DNA of 64,000 bases from Paenibacillus albicereus (GCF_012676905.1 NZ_CP051428.1:797001-861000), one strand, 5' to 3'; shown: positions 35,006 through 44,112, numbered from the stretch's first letter. Notes: generated from the letters alone by a model not told the origin. Numbers and translations are program-made.

Positions 35006-36992
35006 CCGCATGAGCTTGAAGGAGCGGCTGAAGCCGCGGCGGGCGGCGGCGCTCTCGCTCGGCCTGGGATGGACGTCGGCGCCGGCTGGAGCTGGCACGG
35101 GCGCAGATGGAATCGTCGGAGCCGGGATGAAAAAGGCAGGCGCGGCCCATGCGGCCCTCCCGGGCCTGGACCGAGGAGGAGCAGGCGGATGGCCGCAGGC
35201 TGCAGCCGCTCCGGCAGGGCTGGCCTCGATCGCGCAGGAGCTGCCTTCCGAGCGCCGGCCTTCCGCGTCCGCCTGGATGGCGTCAGCCGCAGGCGGAGCG
35301 CAAGGGGCAGGCGGCATCCAACGCGCGGCTTTGCCGGGAGCGGCGGCGGGCGGCGCGACGGGCTCAGGAGGCGCGGGGCATTCGGCGGGTGGCGGTGCGC
35401 ATGGCTCCGGCTTCGGCAAGCCGCAGATCGAGCATGCGAATCCGCTTGCGCGCACGCTGCTCGCCAAGCTGGACTACGACCAGCTGACGAACTGCATGCG
35501 CTGCGGCTTTTGCCTGCCGGCGTGCCCGACGTTCCGCGAGACCGGCATCGAGCCGGAGTCGCCGCGCGGGCGAATCGCCCTCATGAAGGCCGTCGCCGAC
35601 GGCCTGATGGACCCGGACGAGAGCTTCCGCGCTCAGATGAACCATTGCCTCGGCTGCCGCGCCTGCGAGCCGGCTTGTCCGGCGGACGTGAAGTACGGCC
35701 AGCTGATCGAGCAGGCGCGCGACGCGCTGGAGGATCACTCCGCGCACAGCGCTCCGGTGAAAGGCCTCCGCGCGGCGCTGTTCAAGGGCGTCTTCCCGAG
35801 GCGAGGCAGCCTGCGGGCGCTCGGCGGCGCGCTTGCGCTGTACCAGAAGTCGGGGCTGCGAAAGGTCGCTCGGGGCACGGGCATCCTGAAGCTGTTCCCG
35901 GCGCCGATGCGCGAGATGGAAGAGATCCTGCCGGACGCCTCCTCGCGCGGGGTCATCGAGCGGATCGGCACGTTCCTGCCGGCCCAAGGCGAATCGCTCG
36001 GGCGCGTGGCGCTGTTCCGCGGCTGCATCATGGATGTGCTGTTCGCCGGCACGAACGTCAACACGGCGGAGCTGCTGGCGCAGGCGGGCTATGACGTCGT
36101 CATCCCGCGCGAGCAGGCGTGCTGCGGGGCGCTCCATGCGCACAGCGGGGAGCTGGATCAGGCGCGGGAGCTCGCGGTGCGGAACCTGGAGGCGTTCCGC
36201 GACGGCGGCATCCAGTGGATCGTCTCCAATGCCGGCGGCTGCGGGGCGCAGCTGGCCGAGTACGGGCATCTGCTGCAGGACGATCCAGATCATGCGGAGC
36301 TGGCGCAGGGATTCGCCGCCCGCGTCGTCGACGTGAGCCGGCTGCTCGTCGCCAGCGGCCGCCTGCCGCTGGACGGCGCGCTGCAGGCGGCCGGCGAGGC
36401 CGCCGCTGCGGCGTGGTCGAACTCCGCTTGCGGCGGTGGGACGAAAGGCAGAGGGGAACACGAGCCAGCTTCAGCTGTTGCATCGTCAACGGCATCGTCG
36501 ACGGCATCGTCAGGACACATCGTCGCGGCGCCGATCGCTGCGGCAGGGAAGGCCGGCCACGGCGGAAGCTGCGGAGGCGGCTGCACTTCCGCCCTCGGCG
36601 CGGACCTGGCCGACGCTGGCGGGCTGCGCACGCCGGTGCGAGTCACGTATCAGGATTCTTGCCATTTGCGCAACGGCATGAAGGGCTCGTCCGATCCGCG
36701 GACGCTGATCCGCCAGACCGGCGGCGTCGAGTTCGTGGAGATGAGGGAGGCGGACCGCTGCTGCGGCTCGGCGGGCATCTACAACGTGCTGCAGCCGGAG
36801 ATGGCCGGCCAGCTGCTGGAGCACAAGATGGAGCACGCCGGCGCGACCGGCGCGAGCTACCTGCTGACGAGCAACCCCGGCTGCCTGCTGCAGATGAAGC
36901 TCGGCGTGCACAAGCACGGCGATCCGTCGACGATGAAGGTCATGCACGTGGTCGACTTCCTGCATGAGCGGGTCGCGGCGAGAGAGAGCTAG
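34998..36992 (+). CDS. glcF: Iron-sulfur subunit of glycolate/lactate oxidase (GlcF-like), with large low-complexity inserts
   Basis: 664 residues, while GlcF is normally ~400-450. Residues ~1-155 are a Gly/Ala/Ser-rich extension. Two 4Fe-4S clusters follow: CMRCGFCLPACP (~169-180) and CLGCRACEPACP (~218-229). The two CCG modules come next: CCGALHAHSGE (~375) and SCHLRNGMKG with CCGSAGIYN (~590). Between them is an ~85-residue Ala/Ser/Gly/Cys insert (~475-555, with TASSTASS). Core cluster ligands are all present, so the enzyme is probably active. Translationally coupled to glcD. Confidence 0.92.
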   Translation: MADRMSLKERLKPRRAAALSLGLGWTSAPAGAGTGADGIVGAGMKKAGAAHAALPGLDRGGAGGWPQAAAAPAGLASIAQELPSERRPSASAWMASAAGGAQGAGGIQRAALPGAAAGGATGSGGAGHSAGGGAHGSGFGKPQIEHANPLARTLLAKLDYDQLTNCMRCGFCLPACPTFRETGIEPESPRGRIALMKAVADGLMDPDESFRAQMNHCLGCRACEPACPADVKYGQLIEQARDALEDHSAHSAPVKGLRAALFKGVFPRRGSLRALGGALALYQKSGLRKVARGTGILKLFPAPMREMEEILPDASSRGVIERIGTFLPAQGESLGRVALFRGCIMDVLFAGTNVNTAELLAQAGYDVVIPREQACCGALHAHSGELDQARELAVRNLEAFRDGGIQWIVSNAGGCGAQLAEYGHLLQDDPDHAELAQGFAARVVDVSRLLVASGRLPLDGALQAAGEAAAAAWSNSACGGGTKGRGEHEPASAVASSTASSTASSGHIVAAPIAAAGKAGHGGSCGGGCTSALGADLADAGGLRTPVRVTYQDSCHLRNGMKGSSDPRTLIRQTGGVEFVEMREADRCCGSAGIYNVLQPEMAGQLLEHKMEHAGATGASYLLTSNPGCLLQMKLGVHKHGDPSTMKVMHVVDFLHERVAARES

Positions 36993-37009
36993 GACGCTGG
37001 GAGACGTGA

Positions 37010-37047
37010 ATAGAACCCGATCCATTGTCATGGTCGGGTTCTTTTTC
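37010..37047 (+). terminator. Terminator of the glc operon
   Basis: AGAACCCGA / TCGGGTTCT followed by TTTTT. Confidence 0.88.
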
Positions 37048-37137
37048 ATGCCCGCTTCTCTAATATTATTAAATCCATTAAAAGTAAATGAAATGGCCAT
37101 TTAAAGAGGTGAAATTTGGGTGAATGGAGGAGGGCCA

Positions 37138-37431
37138 ATGAGGGCGAAGAAACGACGGGGCGGCGGGCTCTTGGCATTGAGCTTGGCTGCGGCAGGATGC
37201 GCGGTGAACGTGGAGGAGACGAGACCGGATCGATTTCCGTTCTCTATGTCGATGAATCCTCTTGTTATGGATGCGGAAGCCCGCGCCGAGGCGCTTGCAG
37301 CTACCGCCTGCCCGGGGCTATCGCCTGCCTGCCTCCGCCAGCACGGACTCGGCATCCGCGATCTCGACGCCCTCCCATACGGACTCCGGCGAGCAGCAGG
37401 CGGCCAGGCTGTACGCCGGGTCCACGGATAG
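37138..37431 (+). CDS. Possible small lipoprotein (uncertain)
   Basis: The ATG follows GGAGGAGGG closely. The N-terminus (MRAKKRRGGGLLALSLAAAG then Cys) looks like a lipoprotein signal with a lipobox AAAGC. The remaining ~70 residues run into the 3' end of the opposite-strand transferase gene and look non-native beyond about residue 55, so the real gene may be a truncated or frameshifted remnant. Confidence 0.3.
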   Translation: MRAKKRRGGGLLALSLAAAGCAVNVEETRPDRFPFSMSMNPLVMDAEARAEALAATACPGLSPACLRQHGLGIRDLDALPYGLRRAAGGQAVRRVHG

Positions 37432-38019
37432 CTCGCGCAGCCGGTACTCGCCGTCCTCCAGCGCGACCCGGCCGTCTCCGACGAGAGCGGGCAGGACGCT
37501 GAAGCTCGGCAGCGGCACCGACAGCCCTTTGCCGAGCGCCTTGACGGCGCTCTCCTTGGCGGTCCACAGCCGGAAGAAGCGGCGAGTCCAGTCTTCGCTC
37601 CCGGGCGACGAGACGTTCAGGAACGCCAGCTCCTCCTCGCAGAAGCAAGCCTGCGCCAGGGCAGGCTCGACCGGCGCATGCGCCTCCACATCGACGCCGA
37701 CGGACTGGCGGTCGGCGAGGCAAGCGATCCAGCCGCCCGAGTGCGACACGTTGAAATGAAAGCTGGAGCCGCCTGCCAGCTGCGGCTTGCCGTACGCATT
37801 GAAGACGAACGAGATGTCGCGGTTCGACCAGCCGAGCTCGCGGCAGACGACGCTCCGCAGCAGCAGCTCCGCCCATAGCCCGCGCAGCCGGTCCTCCTCG
37901 CGGCGGAAGCGGAGCAGCCGGGCCTGCTTGTCTGCCGACAGGAGCGGCCAGCCCTGCGCGGCCTCCCGGGACGCTGCGTCATCGAGCGGCAGCAGCCATA
38001 ATTTCGCGATGCGATCCAC
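37318..38019 (-). CDS. sfp: Sfp-type 4'-phosphopantetheinyl transferase
   Basis: About 230 residues. Sfp motifs are visible: FHFNVSHSGGW, SVGVDVEAHAP and RLWTAKESAVKALGKGLSVP, which carry the Mg- and CoA-binding Asp and Glu. It transfers phosphopantetheine from CoA to carrier domains of fatty-acid, polyketide or nonribosomal peptide synthases. No such synthase lies in the window. No ATG is available: GTG at 38019 is chosen, but AGGGAGGT overlaps it and sits 7 nt before an ATC at 38010, which could be an unusual start. Confidence 0.9.
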   Translation of the reverse strand: MDRIAKLWLLPLDDAASREAAQGWPLLSADKQARLLRFRREEDRLRGLWAELLLRSVVCRELGWSNRDISFVFNAYGKPQLAGGSSFHFNVSHSGGWIACLADRQSVGVDVEAHAPVEPALAQACFCEEELAFLNVSSPGSEDWTRRFFRLWTAKESAVKALGKGLSVPLPSFSVLPALVGDGRVALEDGEYRLRELSVDPAYSLAACCSPESVWEGVEIADAESVLAEAGRR

Positions 38020-38045
38020 CTCCCTAGGTATCGGCAAGGAAAGGG

Positions 38046-39014
38046 TCAAGGAATCAATACGATCTTTCCGCCATGCAGCCGGCTCTCCAGCAGGCGATGC
38101 GCCTCGGCCCCGTCCTGCAAAGAGAAGCGCCGGATGTCGGCCAGCCGCAGGCGGCCGTCGCGGATCCACTGGAACAGCTCGCCCGAGCGGGCGATGCGCT
38201 CCTCCGCCGTCGTGACGTGGTTCCACAGATCGCCGCCGGTCAGCGTCTTGGACGTGTCCATTAGCATCCGCGGATCGACAGGCTCGGGATCTCCGCCGGC
38301 CATGCCGTAGAAGACGACGGCTCCCCGTTTCCGCACCGCCGCGAAGCTGTCCGGCAGCGTCGAGCCGACTGAGTCGTAGGCGACCGACACGCCTTGGCCG
38401 TCCCGGCTCCACCGGCGCGCCTCGCCGGCCCAGTCCGGGCCGTACAGCAGCGCCTCGTCCGCGCCTGCGCGCAGGGCGGCCTCGCGCTTGCCCGGGGAAG
38501 ACGTCAGGCCGAGCACGCGCGCGCCCTTCGCCGCCGCCATCTGCACGAGCAGCTGGCCGACGCCGCCAGCAGCGGCATGGACGAGCACGTCGTCGCCGGC
38601 CGAGACGGCGTAGCTGTCCTGCACGAGGTACTGGGCGGTCAGTCCCTGCAGCAGCACGGCGGCCGCCTGTTCGCACGAGATGTCGTCCGGCAGCGGGATG
38701 ATCCGGTCGACCGGCACCTTGACGAGCTCGGCGTTGGCATGGGGCGCATCGGCGAACGCGACGCGGTCGCCGGGCCGCAGCGCGCCCGCTACGCTCCCGA
38801 CCTGCTCGACGACTCCCGCTCCCTCGTAGCCGAGGATGTAGGGCGGCTGGCCGGCCAGATGGTAGTTGCCGTTGCGGCGGTAGATGTCCGCGAAGTTCAG
38901 GCCGATCGCCTGCATGCGGACGAGCGCCTCGCCCTCCCCGAGGAGAGGATCGGCGATCTCCTCGTAGCGGAGCGCCTCCGGACCTCCGAAGGCATGGAAA
39001 ACCAATGCTTTCAT
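38046..39014 (-). CDS. NAD(P)H quinone oxidoreductase (MDR family)
   Basis: 322 residues. MDR quinone-reductase pattern: GEALVRMQAIGLNFADIYRR, YILGYEGAGVVEQVG, then nucleotide-binding DDVLVHAAAGGVGQLLVQMA. Zinc-binding cysteines are absent, as in QorA-type enzymes. It reduces quinones or enones using NADPH. The gene ends 26 bp before the sfp start in the same orientation, so the two may be cotranscribed. Confidence 0.92.
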   Translation of the reverse strand: MKALVFHAFGGPEALRYEEIADPLLGEGEALVRMQAIGLNFADIYRRNGNYHLAGQPPYILGYEGAGVVEQVGSVAGALRPGDRVAFADAPHANAELVKVPVDRIIPLPDDISCEQAAAVLLQGLTAQYLVQDSYAVSAGDDVLVHAAAGGVGQLLVQMAAAKGARVLGLTSSPGKREAALRAGADEALLYGPDWAGEARRWSRDGQGVSVAYDSVGSTLPDSFAAVRKRGAVVFYGMAGGDPEPVDPRMLMDTSKTLTGGDLWNHVTTAEERIARSGELFQWIRDGRLRLADIRRFSLQDGAEAHRLLESRLHGGKIVLIP

Positions 39015-39165
39015 TTCGCTGCGTCCCCTTTCCTCTAGCCGTCGTTTTTAAGGCTCCGTGTCCTATTCCCGTAGTATAGTAGAGTTCAGCATCGATGCGA
39101 AAGGGGCTATCTGCATGACATGCGTCAGGACGTCCCCGACGCGCACACCAAACGGAGGTGGAGCC

Positions 39166-39492
39166 ATGAGCGGAATCGCGAATACGCCGGAAGCGCCGTA
39201 TTATGCCGTCATTTTCACTTCGGAACGGACGGATGGAGACAACGGCTACGGGGAGATGGCCGAGGAGATGGAGCAGCTGGCCTACCGGCAGCCCGGATTC
39301 CTCGGGGTGGAGAGCGCTCGGGACGGACTCGGCATTACGGTTTCCTATTGGGAGTCCCTCGAAGCCATCCGCGGCTGGAAGCAGAACGAGCGGCATCTCG
39401 TCGCCCAGAGGCAGGGCGCGGCGGAATGGTACCGGACGTACAAGACCCGAATCTGCAAGGTGGAGAGGGAGTACGGGTTCGAAAGAGAGTGA
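39166..39492 (+). CDS. Antibiotic biosynthesis monooxygenase (ABM)-domain protein
   Basis: 108 residues from the ATG at 39166 (ACGGAGGTGG upstream). The ferredoxin-like ABM fold is indicated by YYAVIFTSERTDGDNGY, EEMEQLAYRQPGFLGVESA, ITVSYWESLEAIRGWKQNERH and AEWYRTYKTRICKVER. These proteins include small heme-degrading or quinol oxygenases; the specific function is unknown. Confidence 0.9.
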   Translation: MSGIANTPEAPYYAVIFTSERTDGDNGYGEMAEEMEQLAYRQPGFLGVESARDGLGITVSYWESLEAIRGWKQNERHLVAQRQGAAEWYRTYKTRICKVEREYGFERE

Positions 39493-39596
39493 CTGTGGCG
39501 AGGCGGGGCAACGGGGTGGACACGGAGCGGCGCGCGCCGGCGGGCAGCCGGTGGTATAATGGAGGAAGAATTTCCCTTCAAGGAGGCTCACCGAAC

Positions 39597-41222
39597 GTGT
39601 CCATGACCTTTGACCCGCTGCATCATCCGCATCCTTCCTACCGTCAGCCTGCCTATGCCCGCAGAGGCATGGTCGCGACATCGCAGCCGCTCGCCGCCCA
39701 GGCCGGGCTGGACATCCTGCGCCAAGGCGGCAACGCGATCGACGCCGCCGTCGCGGCCGCGGCCGCGCTCACGGTCGTCGAGCCCTGCTCCAACGGCATC
39801 GGCGGCGACGCCTTCGCGCTCGTCTGGACCGGCGGCCGCCTGCACGGACTCAGCGGCAACGGCCCGGCGCCGGCGTCGATGTCCATCGACGCGTTGCGGG
39901 AGCGCGGCCATGAGGCGATGCCTCGGCTCGGCGCCGAAGCGGTGACGGTGCCCGGCGCGCCGGCCGCCTGGGCGGAGCTGAGCGCCCGCTTCGGGCGGCT
40001 CGGGCTGGACGAGCTGCTGGAGCCGGCAGCGAGCTATGCGGAGCAAGGCTACCCGGTCTCGCCGGTCGCCGCCTTCTATTGGGACCGGGCCTTTCAATCG
40101 TACGGCAAGCAGCTGTCCGCCGAGGACGTCGCGGCCTGGATGGAGACCTTCGCGCCGCATGGCCGCGCGCCGCGGCCCGGCGAGCTGTGGGCATCGCCGG
40201 CGCATGCCGAGACGCTCCGCTCGATCAGCCGCAGCGGCGCGCGCAGCTTCTACGAAGGCGAGCTGGCCGAGCGGATCCACGCCTGCATCTGGGAGCGCGG
40301 CGGCTTCTTGACGGCGGCCGACCTGGCGGCCTACGCGCCGGAGTGGGTCGATCCGATCCATGTCCGCTACCGCGACTTCGAGGTATGGGAAATGCCGCCG
40401 AGCGGCCAGGGGCTGGTCGCGCTGCAGGCGCTGTCCATCCTGGACGGCTTCGACTTCCGGCCGGAGGACCGGCTCGAAGCGGGCGCGATCCATCGGCAGC
40501 TGGAAGCCACGAAGCTCGCCTTTGCCGACGGGCTGAAGCATCTGACCGATCCGCGCCACATGAAGGTCGCGCCCGAGCAGCTGCTCTCTCCGGAGTACGC
40601 GGCGCTCCGGCGCGGCCTCATCGGGCCGCAGGCGATGATGCCGGAGCCCGGCCGTCCGGGCGGCAGCGGCACGGTCTATCTGGCGACGGCGGACAACGAA
40701 GGCAACATGGTATCGTTCATCCAAAGCAACTACATGGGCTTCGGCTCGGGCATCGTCGTGCCGGGCACCGGCATCGCCCTGCAGAACCGCGGCGCGGACT
40801 TCTCGCTCGATCCGTCCCATGCGAACGCGCTGCTGCCGGGCAAGAAGACGTACCACACGATCATCCCCGCCTTTCTCACGCGCGGCGGCGGCCAGCCGGT
40901 CGGTCCGTTCGGCGTGATGGGCGGCTACATGCAGCCGCAGGGCCATGTGCAGGCGGTCATGAACCTCGTCGACTACAACCTGCATCCGCAGGCGGCGCTC
41001 GACGCTCCGCGCTGGCAATGGCATGAGGGGCGGAGCGTGTCGGTGGAGCCGCATTTCCCGCAGGAGGCCGCGGAGGCGCTGGAGCGGATGGGGCATGCCG
41101 TGCGCAGAGAGGACGGCTTCGGCTCGTTCGGGCGCGGACAGATCATCCTGCGCGATCCGGCGACGGGCGTGCTGTGCGGCGGCACCGACTTCCGCACGGA
41201 CGGCATCGTCGCGGGCTATTGA
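39597..41222 (+). CDS. Gamma-glutamyltransferase family protein (YwrD-type)
   Basis: 541 residues from a GTG 10 nt after AAGGAGG. Ntn-hydrolase features include ARRGMVATSQPLAAQAG, GGNAIDAAVAAAAAL, SNGIGGDAFALVW and the putative autocleavage and catalytic Thr in GSGTVYLATADNEGNMVSF. In E. coli GGT that region reads TTHYS, whereas here it is TVYLA as in the YwrD/acylase-like branch. There is no signal peptide, so it is probably cytoplasmic. Activity may be on gamma-glutamyl amides or related acyl amides. Confidence 0.9.
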   Translation: MSMTFDPLHHPHPSYRQPAYARRGMVATSQPLAAQAGLDILRQGGNAIDAAVAAAAALTVVEPCSNGIGGDAFALVWTGGRLHGLSGNGPAPASMSIDALRERGHEAMPRLGAEAVTVPGAPAAWAELSARFGRLGLDELLEPAASYAEQGYPVSPVAAFYWDRAFQSYGKQLSAEDVAAWMETFAPHGRAPRPGELWASPAHAETLRSISRSGARSFYEGELAERIHACIWERGGFLTAADLAAYAPEWVDPIHVRYRDFEVWEMPPSGQGLVALQALSILDGFDFRPEDRLEAGAIHRQLEATKLAFADGLKHLTDPRHMKVAPEQLLSPEYAALRRGLIGPQAMMPEPGRPGGSGTVYLATADNEGNMVSFIQSNYMGFGSGIVVPGTGIALQNRGADFSLDPSHANALLPGKKTYHTIIPAFLTRGGGQPVGPFGVMGGYMQPQGHVQAVMNLVDYNLHPQAALDAPRWQWHEGRSVSVEPHFPQEAAEALERMGHAVRREDGFGSFGRGQIILRDPATGVLCGGTDFRTDGIVAGY

Positions 41223-41306
41223 TCGATGCGGCTGCTGCGGGAGGCGCTCGCCCGCCTGAAGCGCGGACGTACGGGAGAGAAGAAGACGGCCGGCGGGAGG
41301 GGAACA

Positions 41307-42479
41307 ATGCCAGGAGCCGGCTCGGGCGAGGCCGGCGGGAGCCGAGCCGAGACCGGTAGGACGGGAGCGCGAGTGCCGGACGGTGCGGAATCGGCCGGCC
41401 GGCGCGGCGCACGTCCAGCCGAGCCGCATGGAGCGGCTATGCCGGTCGGGACGTCTGGGCCGGAAGGGCCGGGCGCAAGCCTTGCTGTCGGCAGTGGCGA
41501 GGCCGAAGGTGGCGACGCGGCTATCGGCGTCGCTACGTTCGCTGGCGGCTGCTTCTGGTGCATGGTCGAGCCGTTCGAGCAGCTGCCGGGCATCCGGAGC
41601 GTCACGTCGGGCTACACGGGCGGCTGGACGGACGATCCGACCTACGAGCAGGTGGCGTCGGAGACGACCGGCCATGCGGAGGCGGTGCGGATCGAGCATG
41701 ATCCGCGCCTTTTCCCCTATGAGCGGCTGCTCGACCTGTTCTGGCGGCAGATCGATCCGACGGATGCGGGAGGCCAGTTCCAGGATCGGGGCGCTTCGTA
41801 CCGGACGGCCATCTTCGTCCATGACGAGCGGCAGCGCGAGCTGGCGGAGGCTTCCCGGCGGGCGCTGGAGCGGAGCGGCCGCTTCAAGGGGCGGATCGCC
41901 ACGGAGATCGTACCCGCAGGCCCGTTCTATCCGGCGGAGGAGGAGCATCAGCAGGTCCACCGTCGGCGCTTCGGCCATTACCGGCTCTATCGGCAGGCTT
42001 CGGGGAGGGACGAGTTCCTGCGCCGCCATTGGGATCGGGAGCCGGACCGCAAGCGGCTGGAAAGCCTGCTGACGGAAGAGCAGAGACGGGTCGCGCTGGA
42101 GCGTCGGCCGGAGCCGGCTCATGCTCATGCGGGCGGCGACGGGTCGGAGGAAGGGCTGTACGTCGACCTGCTGACCGGGGACCCGCTGTTCGGCACGCGG
42201 GATCAGTTCGATGCCGGTGACGGGTGGCCGGCTTTCCGGCGACCGCTGCATGACGGCCTGATCGTCCGCGAGGCGGAGCTTGGCTCCGGTCCGCCGAGGA
42301 CGGCGCTGCTGTCGCGGCTGAGCGGGCTTTTCCTCGGCTATGCGCTGAGGGAGGCGGATGCGGACGGCCACGGGGGGCACTACCGCGTGTATGCGTCGGC
42401 GGTGCGATTCGTGCCCCGCAGCCGGCTGGCGGAGGAAGGTTATGCCGGCCAGCTGGCTCTGTGGGAGGAGGGGCATTGA
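41307..42479 (+). CDS. MsrA-MsrB fusion with a degenerate MsrB half
   Basis: 390 residues from the ATG at 41307 (GGGAGGGG upstream); an ATG at 41226 without a ribosome site is possible. A Gly/Ala/Glu-rich leader (~1-68) precedes an intact MsrA domain (~70-230: [37 protein letters not shown] and YFQ-like [16 protein letters not shown]). The C-terminal ~110 residues align with MsrB but the key sites are lost: the RYCIN catalytic Cys motif is HYRVY, the ADSHLGHVF His region is LSGLFLGYA, and the CGWP region is DGWP. No cysteine remains in this half. MsrA reduction of methionine-S-sulfoxide is likely; the MsrB half is probably inactive. Confidence 0.88.
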   Translation: MPGAGSGEAGGSRAETGRTGARVPDGAESAGRRGARPAEPHGAAMPVGTSGPEGPGASLAVGSGEAEGGDAAIGVATFAGGCFWCMVEPFEQLPGIRSVTSGYTGGWTDDPTYEQVASETTGHAEAVRIEHDPRLFPYERLLDLFWRQIDPTDAGGQFQDRGASYRTAIFVHDERQRELAEASRRALERSGRFKGRIATEIVPAGPFYPAEEEHQQVHRRRFGHYRLYRQASGRDEFLRRHWDREPDRKRLESLLTEEQRRVALERRPEPAHAHAGGDGSEEGLYVDLLTGDPLFGTRDQFDAGDGWPAFRRPLHDGLIVREAELGSGPPRTALLSRLSGLFLGYALREADADGHGGHYRVYASAVRFVPRSRLAEEGYAGQLALWEEGH

Positions 42480-42511
42480 CGAGCAGCTTGCGAGGCAGCT
42501 CTGCGCCGTAG

Positions 42512-42705
42512 CTGACGACGGATCAGAGCGTTAGGAGGCACGAATCCGGGGGCCGTTCCGGCTAACGACGCGTGGCGGGCTTAGCCGCCAAAAAGTCGGC
42601 CGAAACGAGCGGAAAGAAGGCGTTGGGACGGTTTAACCGTTTGATACGTCGTTAGCTTGTCCGACGAGCGGAAAAAGGGCTTCTAAGCGTGCCAGGAGTC
42701 GTTAG
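42512..42705. repeat. Dispersed four-arm repeat element, family B, complete copy
   Basis: Direct arms at 42512-42534 and 42562-42584 (CTAACGACGCG...GCTTAG), inverted arms ending at 42655 and 42705 (CTAAGCG...GTCGTTAG). Same-orientation arms are 50 bp apart, as in family A. Confidence 0.75.
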
Positions 42706-42869
42706 CGGCGAATGCTCCCAGCCAGCGGCAGCAAACAGTCGCAGCCAGCTGCATCCAGATGTTTTCCCGGCGTGATTCAGCTCCAGCCGGCGGCGGCATC
42801 TTACGCAGACAGCAGCGTTCAACTGCTCGCCAGCTGCATCCAGATAAATTCCGGCGTCATGCAGAGATT

Positions 42870-43014
42870 CTAGCTGGCGCTATCCAGCTCCTAGCTGGCG
42901 CGATCCAGCTCCTAGCTGGCGCGATCCAGCTCCTAGCTGGCGCGATCCAGCTCCTAGCTGGCGCGATCCAACTCCTAGCTGGCGCTCCAGTTCGTAGCTG
43001 GCGCGATTCAGCTC
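42870..43014. repeat. Tandem array, 7 copies of a 21-bp unit
   Basis: Unit CTAGCTGGCGCGATCCAGCTC; the fifth copy has a base change and the sixth is shortened. The unit contains the partial dyad AGCTGG / CCAGCT. Related sequence flanks the array at 42766 and 43015. No gene is seen between 42706 and 43103. Confidence 0.88.
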
Positions 43015-43103
43015 CAGCCGGCGGCGTCCCGCTGCAAGCCGCCGGTGCCGAAGCGGGTCATGGGCGCTCAGGGATCGCGGGCTAAGCAGCAGCGGCGGAC
43101 GCC

Positions 43104-43156
43104 AAAAAACGAAAGAGCGAAGCGGGACCATGCCGCTTCGCTCTTTCGTTTTTTTT
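43104..43156. terminator. Long strong terminator
   Basis: 22-bp arms CGAAAGAGCGAAGCGG / CCGCTTCGCTCTTTCG with A- and T-runs. It serves the leftward gene at 43222. Confidence 0.9.
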
Positions 43157-43221
43157 CGACTGCCGTCTACGATTGCAGCGAAGGCCGTCCCCGATGGGCA
43201 GGGACAGCCGCTTTCTGCGGT

Positions 43222-43461
43222 TCAGATAAATCCGAGCTGCTGCTGGACTCCGGAGTCAACGGCCGAAGCGGCCAGGAAGTCCGAATCGAGCTCGCGCGTC
43301 GTCACGAGGCGCAGCACGAATTGGCCCAGCTCCTCGAAGCTCATGCGCCGCAGGCTGGCGATGAACTCATCGGTCAGCACGCTGTCCCCGAGCACCTCCT
43401 TGACGACTTCAATGACCGTATGTACCCTCGCTGTATGTTCAAGCTCGTCGATCGTTCTCAT
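43222..43461 (-). CDS. Hypothetical small protein
   Basis: 79 residues, GGGAGGAT upstream of the ATG. Acidic, helix-rich, no membrane segment or signal: RTIDELEHTARVHTVIEVVK then SFEELGQFVLRLVTTREL. Family not recognised. It is convergent with nothing on the left and divergent from the ArsR gene. Confidence 0.65.
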   Translation of the reverse strand: MRTIDELEHTARVHTVIEVVKEVLGDSVLTDEFIASLRRMSFEELGQFVLRLVTTRELDSDFLAASAVDSGVQQQLGFI

Positions 43462-43687
43462 GGTCGATATCCTCCCGCAATGGATGAATGGGGAATCGGC
43501 GGACCGGCGCGGACACGGCGGCGGATTCCGTGGGCGGATTTTCCAAGCTTTGCCGCCTGCTCGATCTTAGCATGACGATTGATCCGGGAGGAGCAGTCTG
43601 AAGGAATTATAATCTGGGTTTCATTTTTCTCATCGACAGGACTTTTGGTATACTGGGGAGACCAGAACGAAAGAACGGAGGGTTAGC

Positions 43688-44032
43688 ATGAGCATGGCAC
43701 CGTTGTCGAACGACGGGAGATTGGGCATTCTCAAGGCGATCTCCAACGAGACGAGGCTGAACATCCTGTGCTGGCTGCGCGATGCGGAAGGCCAGTTTCC
43801 CCTGTCCCCGGAGCAGGTGCGCGCCGAGTTTCCGGGAGGCGTGTGCGTCGGCAGCATCCAGGACAAGTCCGGACTGACGCAGTCGGTCATCTCCTCCTAT
43901 CTGGCCTCGATGCAAAAGGCCGGCCTGCTGGAGTCGCGCCGCTTCGGACAGTGGACGTACTACCGGCGCAACGAAGCGGCGATCCGGGCGTTCCTCGCCG
44001 ATCTTGCCGCAGAGCTGGAGGCAACCGAATAG
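43688..44032 (+). CDS. ArsR-family transcriptional regulator
   Basis: 114 residues; GGAGGG lies upstream of the ATG. Winged-helix pattern: ISNETRLNILCWLRDAEG, VISSYLASMQKAGLLESRR and the wing RFGQWTYYRRNE. The single Cys in ILCWL plus another in GGVCVG could be ligands, but the CxC metal site of arsenic sensors is absent. It lies 80 bp upstream of the first old-yellow-enzyme gene in the same direction, which points to that gene as target. Confidence 0.92.
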   Translation: MSMAPLSNDGRLGILKAISNETRLNILCWLRDAEGQFPLSPEQVRAEFPGGVCVGSIQDKSGLTQSVISSYLASMQKAGLLESRRFGQWTYYRRNEAAIRAFLADLAAELEATE

Positions 44033-44055
44033 CAAGGGTTGCTTTTGCCTGTGTA

Positions 44056-44081
44056 GATCGATATATTTGTTTTTGTAGATT
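44056..44081. promoter_or_regulatory. Operator-like element before oye1
   Basis: ATCGATATATTTG...TGTAGAT matches the dyad upstream of the second old-yellow-enzyme gene (46484) at 18 of 26 positions. Left arm conserved, right half less symmetrical. Confidence 0.5.
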
Positions 44082-44112
44082 TAAATACGGATTTTCAAGG
44101 AGGAGTTTGACC

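Noticed and set aside
39588-42476. A 962-codon minus-strand frame across ggt and msrAB
   Set aside because: Composition is that of an antisense shadow; both plus-strand genes are clearly real.
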